NCBI GenBank assembly: GCA_029961045.1
Contig: JASBVN010000006.1
Location: 1 to 64,000 of the forward strand
Source of the DNA: Alicyclobacillaceae bacterium
Lineage (GTDB): Bacteria; Bacillota; Bacilli; Kyrpidiales; Kyrpidiaceae
Direction: 5' to 3'
Length of the DNA stretch: 64,000 bases
In this document: positions 15,757-24,987 of the stretch, in pieces
Numbering within the stretch: position 1 is the first letter of the stretch
Layout of the letters: the number at the start of each line of letters is the position of its first letter
Program-made: the position numbers and the translations under genes
The notes under the pieces: model-generated
Databases searched by the model: none
What the model saw: only the letters and a program-made list of their open reading frames with translations
What the model was told of the DNA's origin: nothing

Positions 15757-17628
15757 ATGGATTGGACGAGACGCGCATTTTTAAAAGCCCTTTTGGCGGG
15801 CTCGGCGTATGTTCTAATAGAAAGTCTGGGGGTCAACCGGTGGGCCCAGGCTGCCCAAAACATTCCGCAGTCGGACCCGGGCTTCCGGCCGCAATACACC
15901 CCTGGGTTCGGGTTCCCGCAATCGGTGGCGTCGGGGGACCCCACCTCTACCGGCGCGATTTTGTGGACCCGGGTCGATCCCGCCGTGGCGCAGGGCATCA
16001 GCGCGAAAAATTTCGATCCGAATCTGATTCAATGGATGAGCCAAACCCAGGGCCAAGGTTGGAGCGACACCGTAGCTTCGGCAATCCAGGCGGGGCAGTT
16101 CGTGCAGTTCGAAGTGAGCACCGATCCGGGGTTCCAGAGCCCGGTCTTGCGGGGGTACGCCCCCATCTACAAAGATTTCGATAATGTCGTCAAGGTGGAT
16201 CTCAACGGCCGGCTGCAACCGAAGATGACATACTATTATCGATTCATCACCAAAGACGGCCACGTGACCCGCCCGGGACGGTTTAAAACCCTGGCACCGG
16301 AGAACCAATCTCCCTCCTCGGTTCGGATTGCCTATGTCAGTTGCGCCGATTACACCAACGGATATTATCACGCTTATCGCTTTCTCGCCCAAGAAGAGGT
16401 GGATTTCGTCGTCCATCTCGGGGATTATATTTATGAATCGGTGGGAGATCCCAACTATCAGAACCCGTTGGCCGACCGCACGATCCGGTTACCGGGAGGA
16501 AAACTCAAAGCTACTACGGTGGAGGACTACCGAACCCTGTACCGTACCTACCGGTCGGATCCGGACTTGCAAGCCGTACATGAGCGGCACGCCATGGTGG
16601 CCGTTTGGGACGATCACGAGTTCGCCAACGACTGCTACGCCGCCGTGGCGCCCGACGATACCCTGTCTTCTAACGCGACCCGCCGGAGTGTAGCCAATCA
16701 GGTGTGGTTCGAATACATGCCCGCCCGTGTTCCCTTCGACCCGACCAAAGATTTTCAGAATTCCATTCGCCTGTACCGTTCTATCAAAATCGGCAATTTA
16801 GTAGAATTGATCCTGACCGATGAGCGGCTCTATCGCAGCCCCCATCCGTGTGGGGAAGGACTGGTGGGTTCGCGCTACCTCACTCGGGGATGTTCAAAAA
16901 TGCACGACCCCAACCAGTCCATGCTGGGGATGGAGCAGCGCAATTGGTTCATCGATCGTTTGACCCATTCCACGGCCGTGTGGAAGGTGTGGGCCAACGA
17001 GGTCCAATTTACGACACTAAAACTACTGGGGTTGTATTTGAACCTCGACGCTTGGGACGGCTATGACGGAGAGCGCACGTGGCTCTTGAACCAGATTCAA
17101 CAAACGGGTGTCCGAAATTTTGTCGTCATGACCGGAGATCTACATACCTTCCAGGCCGGTATCATCCCTTCCAACTGGAATGTTTTACTTTTCCGCGGGA
17201 AACCGCTCGGCGTGGAGTTGATGACCGGTTCCATCACGGGGTCGAACCTCAAGGAAATGGTCGAACACACGATGTTCGGCCGAGTGGCCACCGGCTGTCC
17301 CCTCCCCAGGGAGGTAACCGAGTGGTTGGTCAATCACATCCTGCAACCGGTGCAAAAATGGACAGAGCAGCACCTCGGCAAATTTTTCGACGAAATATCC
17401 AAGGTCATTCACTTGGAAAACCCGTGGATCCAGCTGTTCGACAGCACCCAGCACGGGTACTGCGTGCTGGATTTCACCCCGAGCCACCTGGTCTGGACCG
17501 CCTATAGCGTCGGCGACATCCGTTCCCGCTCGGGGGCAAACAAGCGTCTTCTCTATCAGTGCGAGGTGCCCGAAGGAAATCCATCCTTGCGCCCCCTGGC
17601 AAGCCACCCGATTCTGCTTCCCCACTGA
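15757..17628 (+). CDS. phoD: PhoD-family alkaline phosphatase/phosphodiesterase
   Basis: A 623-residue secreted enzyme. The N-terminus TRRAFLKALLAGSAYVL is a twin-arginine signal. Then come the PhoD N-terminal domain (FPQSVASGDPTSTGAILWTR) and the metallophosphatase domain: IAYVSCADY (Fe-ligand Cys), VHLGDYIYE, VWDDHEFANDC and VMTGDLHTF. It releases phosphate from esters, with Fe3+/Ca2+ cofactors in known PhoD. AGGAGG lies ahead of the ATG. It stands alone between the ureide genes and a strong terminator; I saw no clear Pho box in the preceding 200 bases. Confidence 0.92.
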   Translation: MDWTRRAFLKALLAGSAYVLIESLGVNRWAQAAQNIPQSDPGFRPQYTPGFGFPQSVASGDPTSTGAILWTRVDPAVAQGISAKNFDPNLIQWMSQTQGQGWSDTVASAIQAGQFVQFEVSTDPGFQSPVLRGYAPIYKDFDNVVKVDLNGRLQPKMTYYYRFITKDGHVTRPGRFKTLAPENQSPSSVRIAYVSCADYTNGYYHAYRFLAQEEVDFVVHLGDYIYESVGDPNYQNPLADRTIRLPGGKLKATTVEDYRTLYRTYRSDPDLQAVHERHAMVAVWDDHEFANDCYAAVAPDDTLSSNATRRSVANQVWFEYMPARVPFDPTKDFQNSIRLYRSIKIGNLVELILTDERLYRSPHPCGEGLVGSRYLTRGCSKMHDPNQSMLGMEQRNWFIDRLTHSTAVWKVWANEVQFTTLKLLGLYLNLDAWDGYDGERTWLLNQIQQTGVRNFVVMTGDLHTFQAGIIPSNWNVLLFRGKPLGVELMTGSITGSNLKEMVEHTMFGRVATGCPLPREVTEWLVNHILQPVQKWTEQHLGKFFDEISKVIHLENPWIQLFDSTQHGYCVLDFTPSHLVWTAYSVGDIRSRSGANKRLLYQCEVPEGNPSLRPLASHPILLPH

Positions 17629-17645
17629 GGTTCCGGCAACCCGTC

Positions 17646-17679
17646 AAAAGCCCGGACCCTTTTGGCGGTCCGGGCTTTT
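17646..17679. terminator. Bidirectional intrinsic terminator after phoD
   Basis: A 13-bp perfect stem, AAAAGCCCGGACC pairing with GGTCCGGGCTTTT, loop of eight bases, with A- and T-runs on either side. It can stop phoD transcription rightward and transcription across the amidase remnant leftward. Confidence 0.9.
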
Positions 17680-17713
17680 GATGCCAGGTCGGATGTCACC
17701 GCGAAGCGGGAAT

Positions 17714-18025
17714 TCAAACCTCATATCTTAAATTGGGTAGGGAAAGTTCTTGTTCAAAGGCATACGCAAACCGGTAAAGATTGGCCTCATCGAAGGGTCG
17801 GCCGATGAGCTGTAGCCCAATGGGCATCCCCGACGCCGAAAACCCGCACGGAATCGATAGACTGGGGAAGCCGTTAAAATTAGTTGGACTCGTTAAACGG
17901 ACAAGGACGTTGCGGACATGATCCGGACGGCCGTTGATCCGAACTTCTCTTTGTTCGATGTCCGGCGGAAGGATGGGAAGAGTCGGAGTCAAAACCAAAT
18001 GTTTGAATAATATCTTTTTGAGCAT
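17714..18025 (-). pseudogene. Truncated amidase (amidase-signature family), C-terminal remnant
   Basis: A 103-residue frame matching only the last part of amidase-signature enzymes: [34 protein letters not shown] and [20 protein letters not shown]. The Lys-Ser-Ser catalytic region, roughly the first 380 residues, is missing, and the upstream DNA (18026-18270) gives no matching frame. The similarity stops abruptly near residue 10. It ends against the shared terminator after phoD. Best read as a deletion remnant with no activity. Confidence 0.8.
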
Positions 18026-18278
18026 AGGAAATGGATGAAAACAATCATGCCCATAATAAAAATAACAGAAATCTTCTCATGATCCTCCCTCCAAACCTTT
18101 GTCGCTTTTTTGCAATCAAAAAATCCTTACGAATCCCGAACTCCGCCCCTCCCTTCCTCCGTGAATTTAGCAAAATCCGTCCCAAACAAAAAGGGACTCT
18201 ACCGAAGCCACTCCCATTCGCTCAGCCGCCTTGCAGATCGTTCCCGTACCCCTCCAGCGCCATTCCCCCTCTTCCCGG

Positions 18279-18308
18279 TTGGACGGGAATCGGGCGAGTC
18301 CGTATAAT
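18279..18308 (+). promoter_or_regulatory. SigA-type promoter of the UMF1 transporter gene
   Basis: TTGGAC, 18-base spacer, TATAAT, ending 85 bases before the ATG at 18394. The spacing is one base over the optimum and the -10 is perfect. Confidence 0.6.
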
Positions 18309-18393
18309 GGAATTGCGCACAAACGGGGCTCACTTGTCCATATTGTGTAAAATTTGGCATGACGCCGTGTCGGAAAAAGAAGGAGGCGGGGGG

Positions 18394-19653
18394 ATGGATC
18401 GGAAAGCGGTCCGGGGATGGGTGATGTACGACTGGGCAAACTCCGCTTATGCCACCACGATGATTGCGGCAGTACTTCCGATCTTTTATACGGATGTGGC
18501 GGCGAAAACCCTCGACAAAACGACGGCGACCTCCTATTGGGGCTATACCCAGTCCATCGCCATGTTGCTGGTGGCCGTCATGGCCCCGGTGTTGGGAGCG
18601 GCGGCCGATTTGAGTGGAACGAAAGTTCGCTTTTTGCGGTTCTTTTGTTATGTAGGAGTTCTTTCGTGCCTCTTGTTCGTCTTCGTGCGGCCCGGCGATT
18701 ACGGAATGGCTTCGCTGTTGTCGATCTTAGGAATGCTGGGATTTTCGGGAGGAAATACGTTTTACGACGCCCTGCTGCCCGACTTAGTTCCCCCGGAAAA
18801 GCGGGATTACGTCTCCGCCCGCGGATATGCGTACGGGTACATCGGAGGCGGAATTTTGCTGGCCCTGAACCTCGCCATGATCCAGAAGCCCGGATATTTT
18901 CTGCTCCCCGATTCCCTGACGGGCACATACGTTTCGTTCGTCAGCGTCGGGGTGTGGTGGTTCCTCTTCTCCCTCCCCCTGTTTCGCCACGTCAAGGATC
19001 GACCGGTTCCAACGAGATGGACGATCGTTCAGTATGCAAAAGCCGGGTTTTCGAGAACGTGGCAGACGTTAAAGGAAATCTCGGCTTATCCGGAACTGGC
19101 CAAATTTATTTTGGCCTTTTGGTTTTTCAACGACGGCATCAACACCATCATCACGATGGCCGCAATTTATGGACGGGAAATCGGAATCGGGACCGGCGAT
19201 CTGATCACCGCCCTTTTGATCACCCAGTTTGTAGGAATTCCCTTCACACTCCTGTTCGGAAAACTTGCAGAACGACTGGGCTCTAAGACTTCCCTGTACC
19301 TGTCCCTCGCCATCTATGTGGTCATCGTGATTCTCGGATCCTTTATGCAGACGGCCTTGCATTTCTATCTTTTAGGATTCTTGGTTGGGTTTGTACAGGG
19401 AGGCAGTCAAGCGATCGCCCGTTCGATTTACAGCAACTTGGTGCCTCCCGACCGTTCCGCCGAGTTTTTCGGATTCCTCAACGTGTCCAGCAAATTCGCG
19501 TCGATCTTCGGACCGTTCGCATTCGCCCTCATCGGACACCTGACCTCTTCCAGTCGATCCGGCATTTTGATCCTCGTGTTGTTTTTCATCCTCGGCATCT
19601 TTTTGCTGACCCGCGTGGACCTGGCGAAAGGCCGCGCCGAAGCCCTCCGCTGA
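18394..19653 (+). CDS. UMF1/Atg22-family MFS transporter
   Basis: A 419-residue polytopic membrane protein with about 12 segments. The N-terminal WVMYDWANSAYATTMIAAVL and the GGNTFYDALLPDLVP motif are hallmarks of the UMF1 (Atg22-like) branch of the major facilitator superfamily; GFVQGGSQAIARSIYSNLVP is its C-half counterpart. The start ATG 18394 follows AAGGAGGCGGGGG; the frame is open 120 codons upstream but that part has no protein-like features. Substrate unknown; family members are often called efflux or amino-acid exporters. It is monocistronic. Confidence 0.88.
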   Translation: MDRKAVRGWVMYDWANSAYATTMIAAVLPIFYTDVAAKTLDKTTATSYWGYTQSIAMLLVAVMAPVLGAAADLSGTKVRFLRFFCYVGVLSCLLFVFVRPGDYGMASLLSILGMLGFSGGNTFYDALLPDLVPPEKRDYVSARGYAYGYIGGGILLALNLAMIQKPGYFLLPDSLTGTYVSFVSVGVWWFLFSLPLFRHVKDRPVPTRWTIVQYAKAGFSRTWQTLKEISAYPELAKFILAFWFFNDGINTIITMAAIYGREIGIGTGDLITALLITQFVGIPFTLLFGKLAERLGSKTSLYLSLAIYVVIVILGSFMQTALHFYLLGFLVGFVQGGSQAIARSIYSNLVPPDRSAEFFGFLNVSSKFASIFGPFAFALIGHLTSSSRSGILILVLFFILGIFLLTRVDLAKGRAEALR

Positions 19654-19763
19654 AATCGCGCCGACCGCCGGATCCGAGAAAACCCGCCCCGCCGATCCGC
19701 CAAGCCCTTCTCCAAACACACACCTCGCGACCTCTCCTCTTCTCGAAAAAAAAGGGGATAGCC

Positions 19764-20060
19764 TCACGCCGGCTCCCCGTCTTCGTCTTCCTCTTCGTCC
19801 GCCTCTTCCTCCCACAAGAGGGTGTCGTAGGCTTCGGCCACCTGCTCCCATTCCTCGTCGTCTTCGATGTCGTATAAGACTTCTTCGCCGTTCTCGTCCT
19901 GTTCCACGCGGAAAATCACCGCTTCTTCCCGGTCGTCGTCGACCGGCTGCAACACGGCGTACATTTTTCCGTTTACTTCTAGAACATCCAAGACCCGAAA
20001 GGAGTGCTCCCCTCCGTCCTCATCCGTCAAAACCACCGTTTCCTCTCGTTCATCCGTCAC
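19764..20060 (-). CDS. yrzB: DUF1292 protein (YrzB)
   Basis: A 98-residue acidic cytoplasmic protein of unknown function. VVLTDEDGGEHSFRVLDVLE and EVNGKMYAVLQPVDD are the DUF1292 core. The tail after residue 70 is almost all Asp/Glu. The GTG start lies inside the last codons of ruvX (11-base overlap). Order alaS-ireB-ruvX-yrzB is conserved across Bacillales. Confidence 0.9.
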   Translation of the reverse strand: MTDEREETVVLTDEDGGEHSFRVLDVLEVNGKMYAVLQPVDDDREEAVIFRVEQDENGEEVLYDIEDDEEWEQVAEAYDTLLWEEEADEEEDEDGEPA

Positions 20061-20493
20061 CGTTCATCCCATCCTTTCCGGAATTCCGGAAATCGAGGTA
20101 ACTCTGAAGCAGCACCGCCGCGGCCACGCGGTCCACGACGTCCCGCCTCCGCCTGCGCCCGACCCCTGCTTCGATCAACACGCGTTCCGCCAGGACGGTC
20201 GTCAGGCGCTCGTCCCACATCTCGACCGGCACCGAAAGCCGGCTCTGGAGCCGATGCACAAACTCCTCCGTTCGTTTCCCCTGGGGGCCGAGGGTTCCGT
20301 CCATGTTTCGGGGCAGGCCGACGATCACCCGAGACACGCCATGAGCTTTCACCAATTGCACAATCCTCGCCAGAACCTGCTCCTCGTCGCGCCTCCGGAT
20401 CACCTCCAGCCCTTGGGCCGTCATGCCCCAAGGATCGCTGAGGGCCACGCCGATGCGCACATCACCCACGTCCAACCCCAAAATGCGGCTCAT
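20050..20493 (-). CDS. ruvX: RuvX/YqgF family Holliday-junction resolvase-like nuclease
   Basis: A 147-residue RNase H-fold protein. [16 protein letters not shown] carries the first catalytic Asp; [22 protein letters not shown] and the final [15 protein letters not shown] supply the others. In other bacteria YqgF is linked to 16S pre-rRNA processing and junction resolution. The ATG overlaps the ireB stop (ATGA), so translation is coupled. Confidence 0.93.
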   Translation of the reverse strand: MSRILGLDVGDVRIGVALSDPWGMTAQGLEVIRRRDEEQVLARIVQLVKAHGVSRVIVGLPRNMDGTLGPQGKRTEEFVHRLQSRLSVPVEMWDERLTTVLAERVLIEAGVGRRRRRDVVDRVAAAVLLQSYLDFRNSGKDGMNGDG

Positions 20494-20756
20494 TCCGGCC
20501 TGTGCACCGCCAGATACGTGCGAACCAACTCCTCCAGCAGTTCGTCCCGCTCCAGACGCCGAATGATGTTCCGGGCGTCCCGGTGACTCGTGATGTAGGC
20601 GGGATCTCCGGACAGCAGATACCCCACCAATTGGTGCAGCGGGTTGTAACCCTTTTCCTTCAATGCGTCGTACGCCGTCAAAATCGCATCCCGGACCGCG
20701 GCCGCACCGTCCTTCTGCACGTTAAAGTGCATGGTTTCGTCCATGGAGGAATGCAT
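20490..20756 (-). CDS. ireB: IreB family regulatory protein (DUF965, YrzL)
   Basis: An 88-residue protein with the DUF965/IreB core: [40 protein letters not shown] and [11 protein letters not shown]. In Enterococcus IreB is a Ser/Thr-kinase substrate that affects antibiotic tolerance. AAGGAGGG precedes the ATG. It sits between alaS and ruvX as in other Bacillales. Confidence 0.93.
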   Translation of the reverse strand: MHSSMDETMHFNVQKDGAAAVRDAILTAYDALKEKGYNPLHQLVGYLLSGDPAYITSHRDARNIIRRLERDELLEELVRTYLAVHRPE

Positions 20757-20874
20757 GGGCGACCCTCCTTAGCCCCTAGTCTGCCGTCTTTCCATATCAC
20801 TCTATTCGCTTTGTCGAGGCAGACTCCTCTTATTGCGAAAAATTTTTTCCAATCTTCTTTTCCCGGCGATCCGG

Positions 20875-23508
20875 TTATGCCCGGGACCCGGACGCCTTCT
20901 GCCGGAGGATCAACTCCGGAACCAGGGCCAAAGCTTCGTCCAGTTTTTCCGGATGTTTGGCCCCCGCCTGAGCGAACTCGGGGCGACCTCCTCCGCCCCC
21001 ACCGGCTACAGCCGCCAGTTCTTTGACCAGGCGACCGGCGTGCAGGCCTTGTTTCACCCACTCCGGCGTGACGGCGGTCACGATCAGCACTTTGTCCCCG
21101 CTTCGCGAACCGAGGACAAACACTCCAGACGGCACGGCTTCCCGGAGCACGTCCACCATCTGGCGCAGCTGCTCTTGCGTGGCTCCAGACACCGCCGCCG
21201 CCACATAGGGCACACCGTGGGCTTCCTGCACCGTTTCGGCAAGCGCCAACGCCTGATTTCGGGTCCACTTATCTCGCCAGGACTCCAACTCCCTCTCCAG
21301 TTCCTTGAGACGGTCCAACGTTTGTGCGAGCTTGGCCGGCACCTCCGCCGGAGCGACGTGCAGCCGGTCCGCCGCCTCCTCAAGGACTTTCACTCGCTCA
21401 TCCAGGAAGCGGTATGCGTGCCGCCCCGTGACCGCCTCGATCCGCCGCACCCCGGAACCGATCCCGGCTTCGGAAACGATTTTGAATAAACCGATCTCCC
21501 CCGTGCGCCGAACATGGCATCCGCCGCACAACTCGATGCTGAAGTCCCCCGCCTTGACGACCCGGACGACATCTCCGTATTTTTCGCCAAACAGGGCCAT
21601 CGCCCCCATCGCTTTGGCATCCGCCAGGGGCATTTCGCGAATCTCCACCGCTTCGTTGCGCCAAATCTGCTCGTTGACCATCCGCTCCACCGCGTCCCAT
21701 TCTTCGCGGCTCAACGGCCCGAAATGGGAAAAGTCAAAGCGGAGACGGGTATCCGCCACCAAAGACCCGGCCTGGGTCACGTGGTTCCCCAGCACCTCCC
21801 GCAGCGCCTTGTGAAGAAGATGGGTGGCCGTGTGATTTTTCGTGATGTCCTCCCGATAGGTGCGGTCGATGGTCGCCCGAACCGGCTCGCCAACGGTCAG
21901 CGTGCCCCGCACCACCCGGCAGGTGTGCACGTGTTGACCGCGAGGAGCTTTCTGAACGTCTTCGACTTCCAGTCGAGCCGCAGGCGTCTCGAGAACCCCT
22001 CTATCGGGAATCTGGCCTCCGCTTTCCGCGTAAAAGGGCGTCACATCCAGGACTACCCCGCAGACCTGTCCCTCCGAGACGCGCTCGACCAGCCGGTCGT
22101 CCGAAACCAGCGCCACCACCCGGGCTTGCACTTCGGATTCGGCGTAACCCACAAAACGGCTCGGCGTTTCCAAATCGGCCAGAGCCCCCCGCCGGGACTG
22201 CATGCTGTCCACGTCCTGACGGGCCGCCCGGGCACGCTCCCGCTGGGCCCTCAGCGCCGCTTCGAATCCTTCCACATCCACCTCAATCCCCTGTTCCGCG
22301 GCGATCTCCCTCGTCAAGTCGATGGGAAACCCAAAGGTGTCGTACAGCCGGAACGCGTCATCCCCGGACAGCACCGTCTTCTGCCGGGCGCGCAGGTCCG
22401 CGATGTACCGTTCGAGAAGTTGCTCTCCTTCCGCAAGGGTCTCCAGAAAGCGCTCCTCTTCCGACCGCAAAACCCGCGCGATAAAATCGGCCTTTTCCAC
22501 CACTTCGGCGTATGGATCCCCCATAATTTCGCCCACCACCGGAACGAGACGGTACAGAAACGGCCGGTCCAAGCCGAGGGTTTTCCCGTATCGCACCGCC
22601 CGGCGCAGCAGGCGCCGGATCACATAACCCCGCCCCTCGTTGCCGGGCAGCACGCCGTCGCCGACGGCAAACACCGCGGTGCGGATGTGATCGGCGATGA
22701 CTTTCAGCGCCACATCCCCCTCCCGCGTGCGCCCGTACTCCACTCCGGCAAGACCGCAGGTTGCCCGGATGATGGGCTGGAAGAGATCGGTGTCGAAGTT
22801 GGTGTCCACCCCCTGCATCACAGAGGCCATTCGCTCCAGCCCCATGCCGGTGTCGATGTTCTTCTTGGGCAGCGGCGTATAAGTGCCGTCGGGATTGTGG
22901 TTGAACTGGCTGAACACGAGGTTCCAGATCTCCAAAAACCGGTCGCAGTCGCACTGGACATCACATTCGGGACGGCCGCAGCCGCACCGCTCGCCCCGGT
23001 CATAAAAAATTTCCGAGCAGGGGCCGCACGGCCCTTCCCCGATGTCCCAAAAGTTGTCCTCCAACCGAAAAATGCGGTTCTCCGGGATCCCGATTTCCCT
23101 ATGCCAAATCGCAAACGCCTCTTCGTCCTCCGGATGGATGGTGACCGACATCCGGTCCGGCTCCAGACCCATATGGCCAACCAAAAATTCCCAAGCCCAG
23201 TGGATGGCTTCCCGCTTAAAATAATCCCCAATGGAGAAATTGCCCAGCATCTCGAAGAAAGTCTGGTGGCGCGCCGTCTTGCCCACATTTTCGATGTCGT
23301 TGGTGCGAATGCACTTTTGTGAACTGGCGATACGGGGATTCCGGGGCACCTCCCGCCCGTCAAAATAAGGTTTGAGCGGAGCCATGCCCGCGTTGATCCA
23401 AAGAAGAGAAGGATCGTCGACCGGCACCAAGCTGGCGCTCGGGTACACCTCGTGACCCTTGGATGCAAAGAACTCTAAAAATTTACGGCGAATCTCCGCT
23501 GCTCTCAC
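20875..23508 (-). CDS. alaS: Alanine--tRNA ligase
   Basis: An 877-residue class II synthetase. The catalytic domain (FLEFFASKGHEVYPSASLVP, FFEMLGNFSIGDYFKREA) contains a Cys-rich insertion RCGCGRPECDVQCDCDRFLE typical of Firmicutes. The editing domain has HTATHLLHKAL and CGGCHVRRTG, which bind zinc and clear mischarged Ser/Gly. The C-terminal AGGGGGGRPEFAQAG is the C-Ala tRNA-binding domain. The GTG at 23508 after GGGAGGTTGAG is the start; a longer in-frame ATG lies inside the T-box terminator and cannot be used. Regulated by the T-box upstream. Confidence 0.97.
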   Translation of the reverse strand: MRAAEIRRKFLEFFASKGHEVYPSASLVPVDDPSLLWINAGMAPLKPYFDGREVPRNPRIASSQKCIRTNDIENVGKTARHQTFFEMLGNFSIGDYFKREAIHWAWEFLVGHMGLEPDRMSVTIHPEDEEAFAIWHREIGIPENRIFRLEDNFWDIGEGPCGPCSEIFYDRGERCGCGRPECDVQCDCDRFLEIWNLVFSQFNHNPDGTYTPLPKKNIDTGMGLERMASVMQGVDTNFDTDLFQPIIRATCGLAGVEYGRTREGDVALKVIADHIRTAVFAVGDGVLPGNEGRGYVIRRLLRRAVRYGKTLGLDRPFLYRLVPVVGEIMGDPYAEVVEKADFIARVLRSEEERFLETLAEGEQLLERYIADLRARQKTVLSGDDAFRLYDTFGFPIDLTREIAAEQGIEVDVEGFEAALRAQRERARAARQDVDSMQSRRGALADLETPSRFVGYAESEVQARVVALVSDDRLVERVSEGQVCGVVLDVTPFYAESGGQIPDRGVLETPAARLEVEDVQKAPRGQHVHTCRVVRGTLTVGEPVRATIDRTYREDITKNHTATHLLHKALREVLGNHVTQAGSLVADTRLRFDFSHFGPLSREEWDAVERMVNEQIWRNEAVEIREMPLADAKAMGAMALFGEKYGDVVRVVKAGDFSIELCGGCHVRRTGEIGLFKIVSEAGIGSGVRRIEAVTGRHAYRFLDERVKVLEEAADRLHVAPAEVPAKLAQTLDRLKELERELESWRDKWTRNQALALAETVQEAHGVPYVAAAVSGATQEQLRQMVDVLREAVPSGVFVLGSRSGDKVLIVTAVTPEWVKQGLHAGRLVKELAAVAGGGGGGRPEFAQAGAKHPEKLDEALALVPELILRQKASGSRA

Positions 23509-23526
23509 AACCTCAACCTCCCGGAT

Positions 23527-23770
23527 AAAAAACCTCCCGCCCACGCAGGGACGAGAGGTTTTACTCACGCGGTACCACCCTGTTTACCCCCGACCGCACG
23601 GCCGGAGGTCGCTCTTCTGTGGGATAACGGCCACAAGCCGGCATCTGTCGCGCTCCGGAGCGGCTTCCGGCACCCCTCACACAGGGGCCCTTCCAGCCGC
23701 GGAGCCCCCTCTCTGGGCGTGGTCTGCGCCGTACTCTTCTCCATCCTCGCGTTCCCGGTCATTCGACACT
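23527..23770 (-). promoter_or_regulatory. T-box riboswitch leader of alaS
   Basis: About 240 bases between promoter and alaS. The T-box AGGGTGGTACCGCG (23581-23568) is perfect, and the terminator ends in a T-run at about 23533-23527. In stem I, GAAGCC (23667-23662) offers the Ala codon GCC in the usual specifier context. Uncharged tRNA-Ala would favour the antiterminator and raise alaS expression. The specifier choice is inference; the T-box itself is clear. Confidence 0.93.
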
Positions 23771-23776
23771 TCCGTT

Positions 23777-23806
23777 ATTATACTGAAGACTGTCGAGAAC
23801 TGTCAA
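23777..23806 (-). promoter_or_regulatory. SigA-type promoter of the alaS T-box transcript
   Basis: Perfect TTGACA (23806-23801), 18-base spacer, perfect TATAAT (23782-23777). The -35 overlaps the last codon of the preceding AI-2E-family gene. Confidence 0.85.
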
Positions 23807-24870
23807 ACCGGTCCTCGCCGAAACAGGGACCAATGGTGCCAGATCACTTTCACCACCGCCAATACGGGCACGGCGAACACCATGCCGGCCACGCCCGCCA
23901 ATTCCCCGCCCAACAGGAGCGCGAAAATAATGGCCAGCGGGTGGACATCGAGGGAACGGCCGACCACCGTCGGAGAAATCAGATTCCCTTCGATTTGCTG
24001 CACCACGAGGTTGACGAGGACCACCTTGAGGGCCATGGCGGGAGACACGGTCAAACCGATCAGGGCGGCCGGGGCCAGCCCAATGAACGGCCCCACGTAA
24101 GGGATGATGTTCGCCACCGCCACCACCGAGGCCAAAAGGAGGGGAAAGGGAAGGCCGATGAGGAGATACCCCGCATAGGTGCAAAGGCCGACCAACGCCA
24201 TGACCAACAGTTGCCCCCGGACGTAACGACCGAGGGCCTGATCGATGTCCGCCAGCAAACGCCTCCACGGTTCCCTACGGTCTTCCGGAACCCAGTAGAG
24301 GATCATGCGTTCGATCATCTTCAGGTCTTTCAGCATATAGAAGACGAGAAAGGGGATGACGAAGGCGGCGAGGACTTGCTCCAGGGTGTCGCCGACCAGG
24401 GTGACGAAGCGGCCGATCGCCGCTCCCACCGCCTGTTCCGCCGAAGCGAGGTGTTCTTCTACCACCCGGCGGATGCCGTCGGGCAAATAGCGGGTCCGGC
24501 TGGTCATGCCGTCCAGCCAGCGGTCCAACCGTCCGATCGTGTCGGGCAGCGTGTCGGCCAGGGACTTCATCTGTTCCACCAGGGCGGGAATGCCCCGCAC
24601 CGCAACCGCCGCCGTCACGAGCAAAAAAAGGGCGTAGATCAACAAAATGCTGATGCCCCGAGGCACTCCGCGCCGGACCAAGGCCTCGACCACCGGGTGC
24701 AGCAAATAGGAAATGACGACCGCAACGACAAACGGGCCGGCCACGGCTCCGACCAAAGAGGCCGCCCGATCCCATACCGGCCGGAGCTGGATCAACAGGT
24801 ACAGGCAGGCCAACAGGACGAGCACCAAGGTGGCGGACTGGAGCAGTTCCCGCTGAGTCCATTTGGCCAC
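23803..24870 (-). CDS. yrrI: AI-2E family transporter (PerM/YrrI)
   Basis: A 355-residue membrane protein with paired hydrophobic segments near the N-terminus, a central amphipathic region and four to five C-terminal segments. FVVAVVISYLLHPVVEALV, ANIIPYVGPFIGLAPAALIG and EGNLISPTVVGRSLDVHPLA are the PerM/AI-2E-exporter signatures. The start GTG 24870 follows GGGAGGT. In Bacillus the homologue yrrI also precedes alaS. Substrate unknown; relatives act in sodium/proton or autoinducer export. Confidence 0.88.
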   Translation of the reverse strand: MAKWTQRELLQSATLVLVLLACLYLLIQLRPVWDRAASLVGAVAGPFVVAVVISYLLHPVVEALVRRGVPRGISILLIYALFLLVTAAVAVRGIPALVEQMKSLADTLPDTIGRLDRWLDGMTSRTRYLPDGIRRVVEEHLASAEQAVGAAIGRFVTLVGDTLEQVLAAFVIPFLVFYMLKDLKMIERMILYWVPEDRREPWRRLLADIDQALGRYVRGQLLVMALVGLCTYAGYLLIGLPFPLLLASVVAVANIIPYVGPFIGLAPAALIGLTVSPAMALKVVLVNLVVQQIEGNLISPTVVGRSLDVHPLAIIFALLLGGELAGVAGMVFAVPVLAVVKVIWHHWSLFRRGPV

Positions 24871-24987
24871 GCCGACTACCTCCCATCCCAGCCCGGGCCC
24901 CGGCCCGGCGATGACTGGAGCCGAACGAGCTCCCACCACCCATGGTATGCTCCCCCGTATCCGGCCATGCCGGATGAGACCCGCTCT

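Noticed and set aside
18026-18090. Signal-peptide-like minus-strand ORF with an internal TGA
   Set aside because: GGAGGGAGGATC followed by an ATG and a hydrophobic run looks like an export signal read through TGA, but the rest has no protein features and no SECIS-like hairpin; probably chance.
18031-18393. N-terminal extension of the UMF1 transporter
   Set aside because: The frame is open, but a good promoter and AAGGAGG lie inside it and the translated part is low-complexity; the family starts at 18394.
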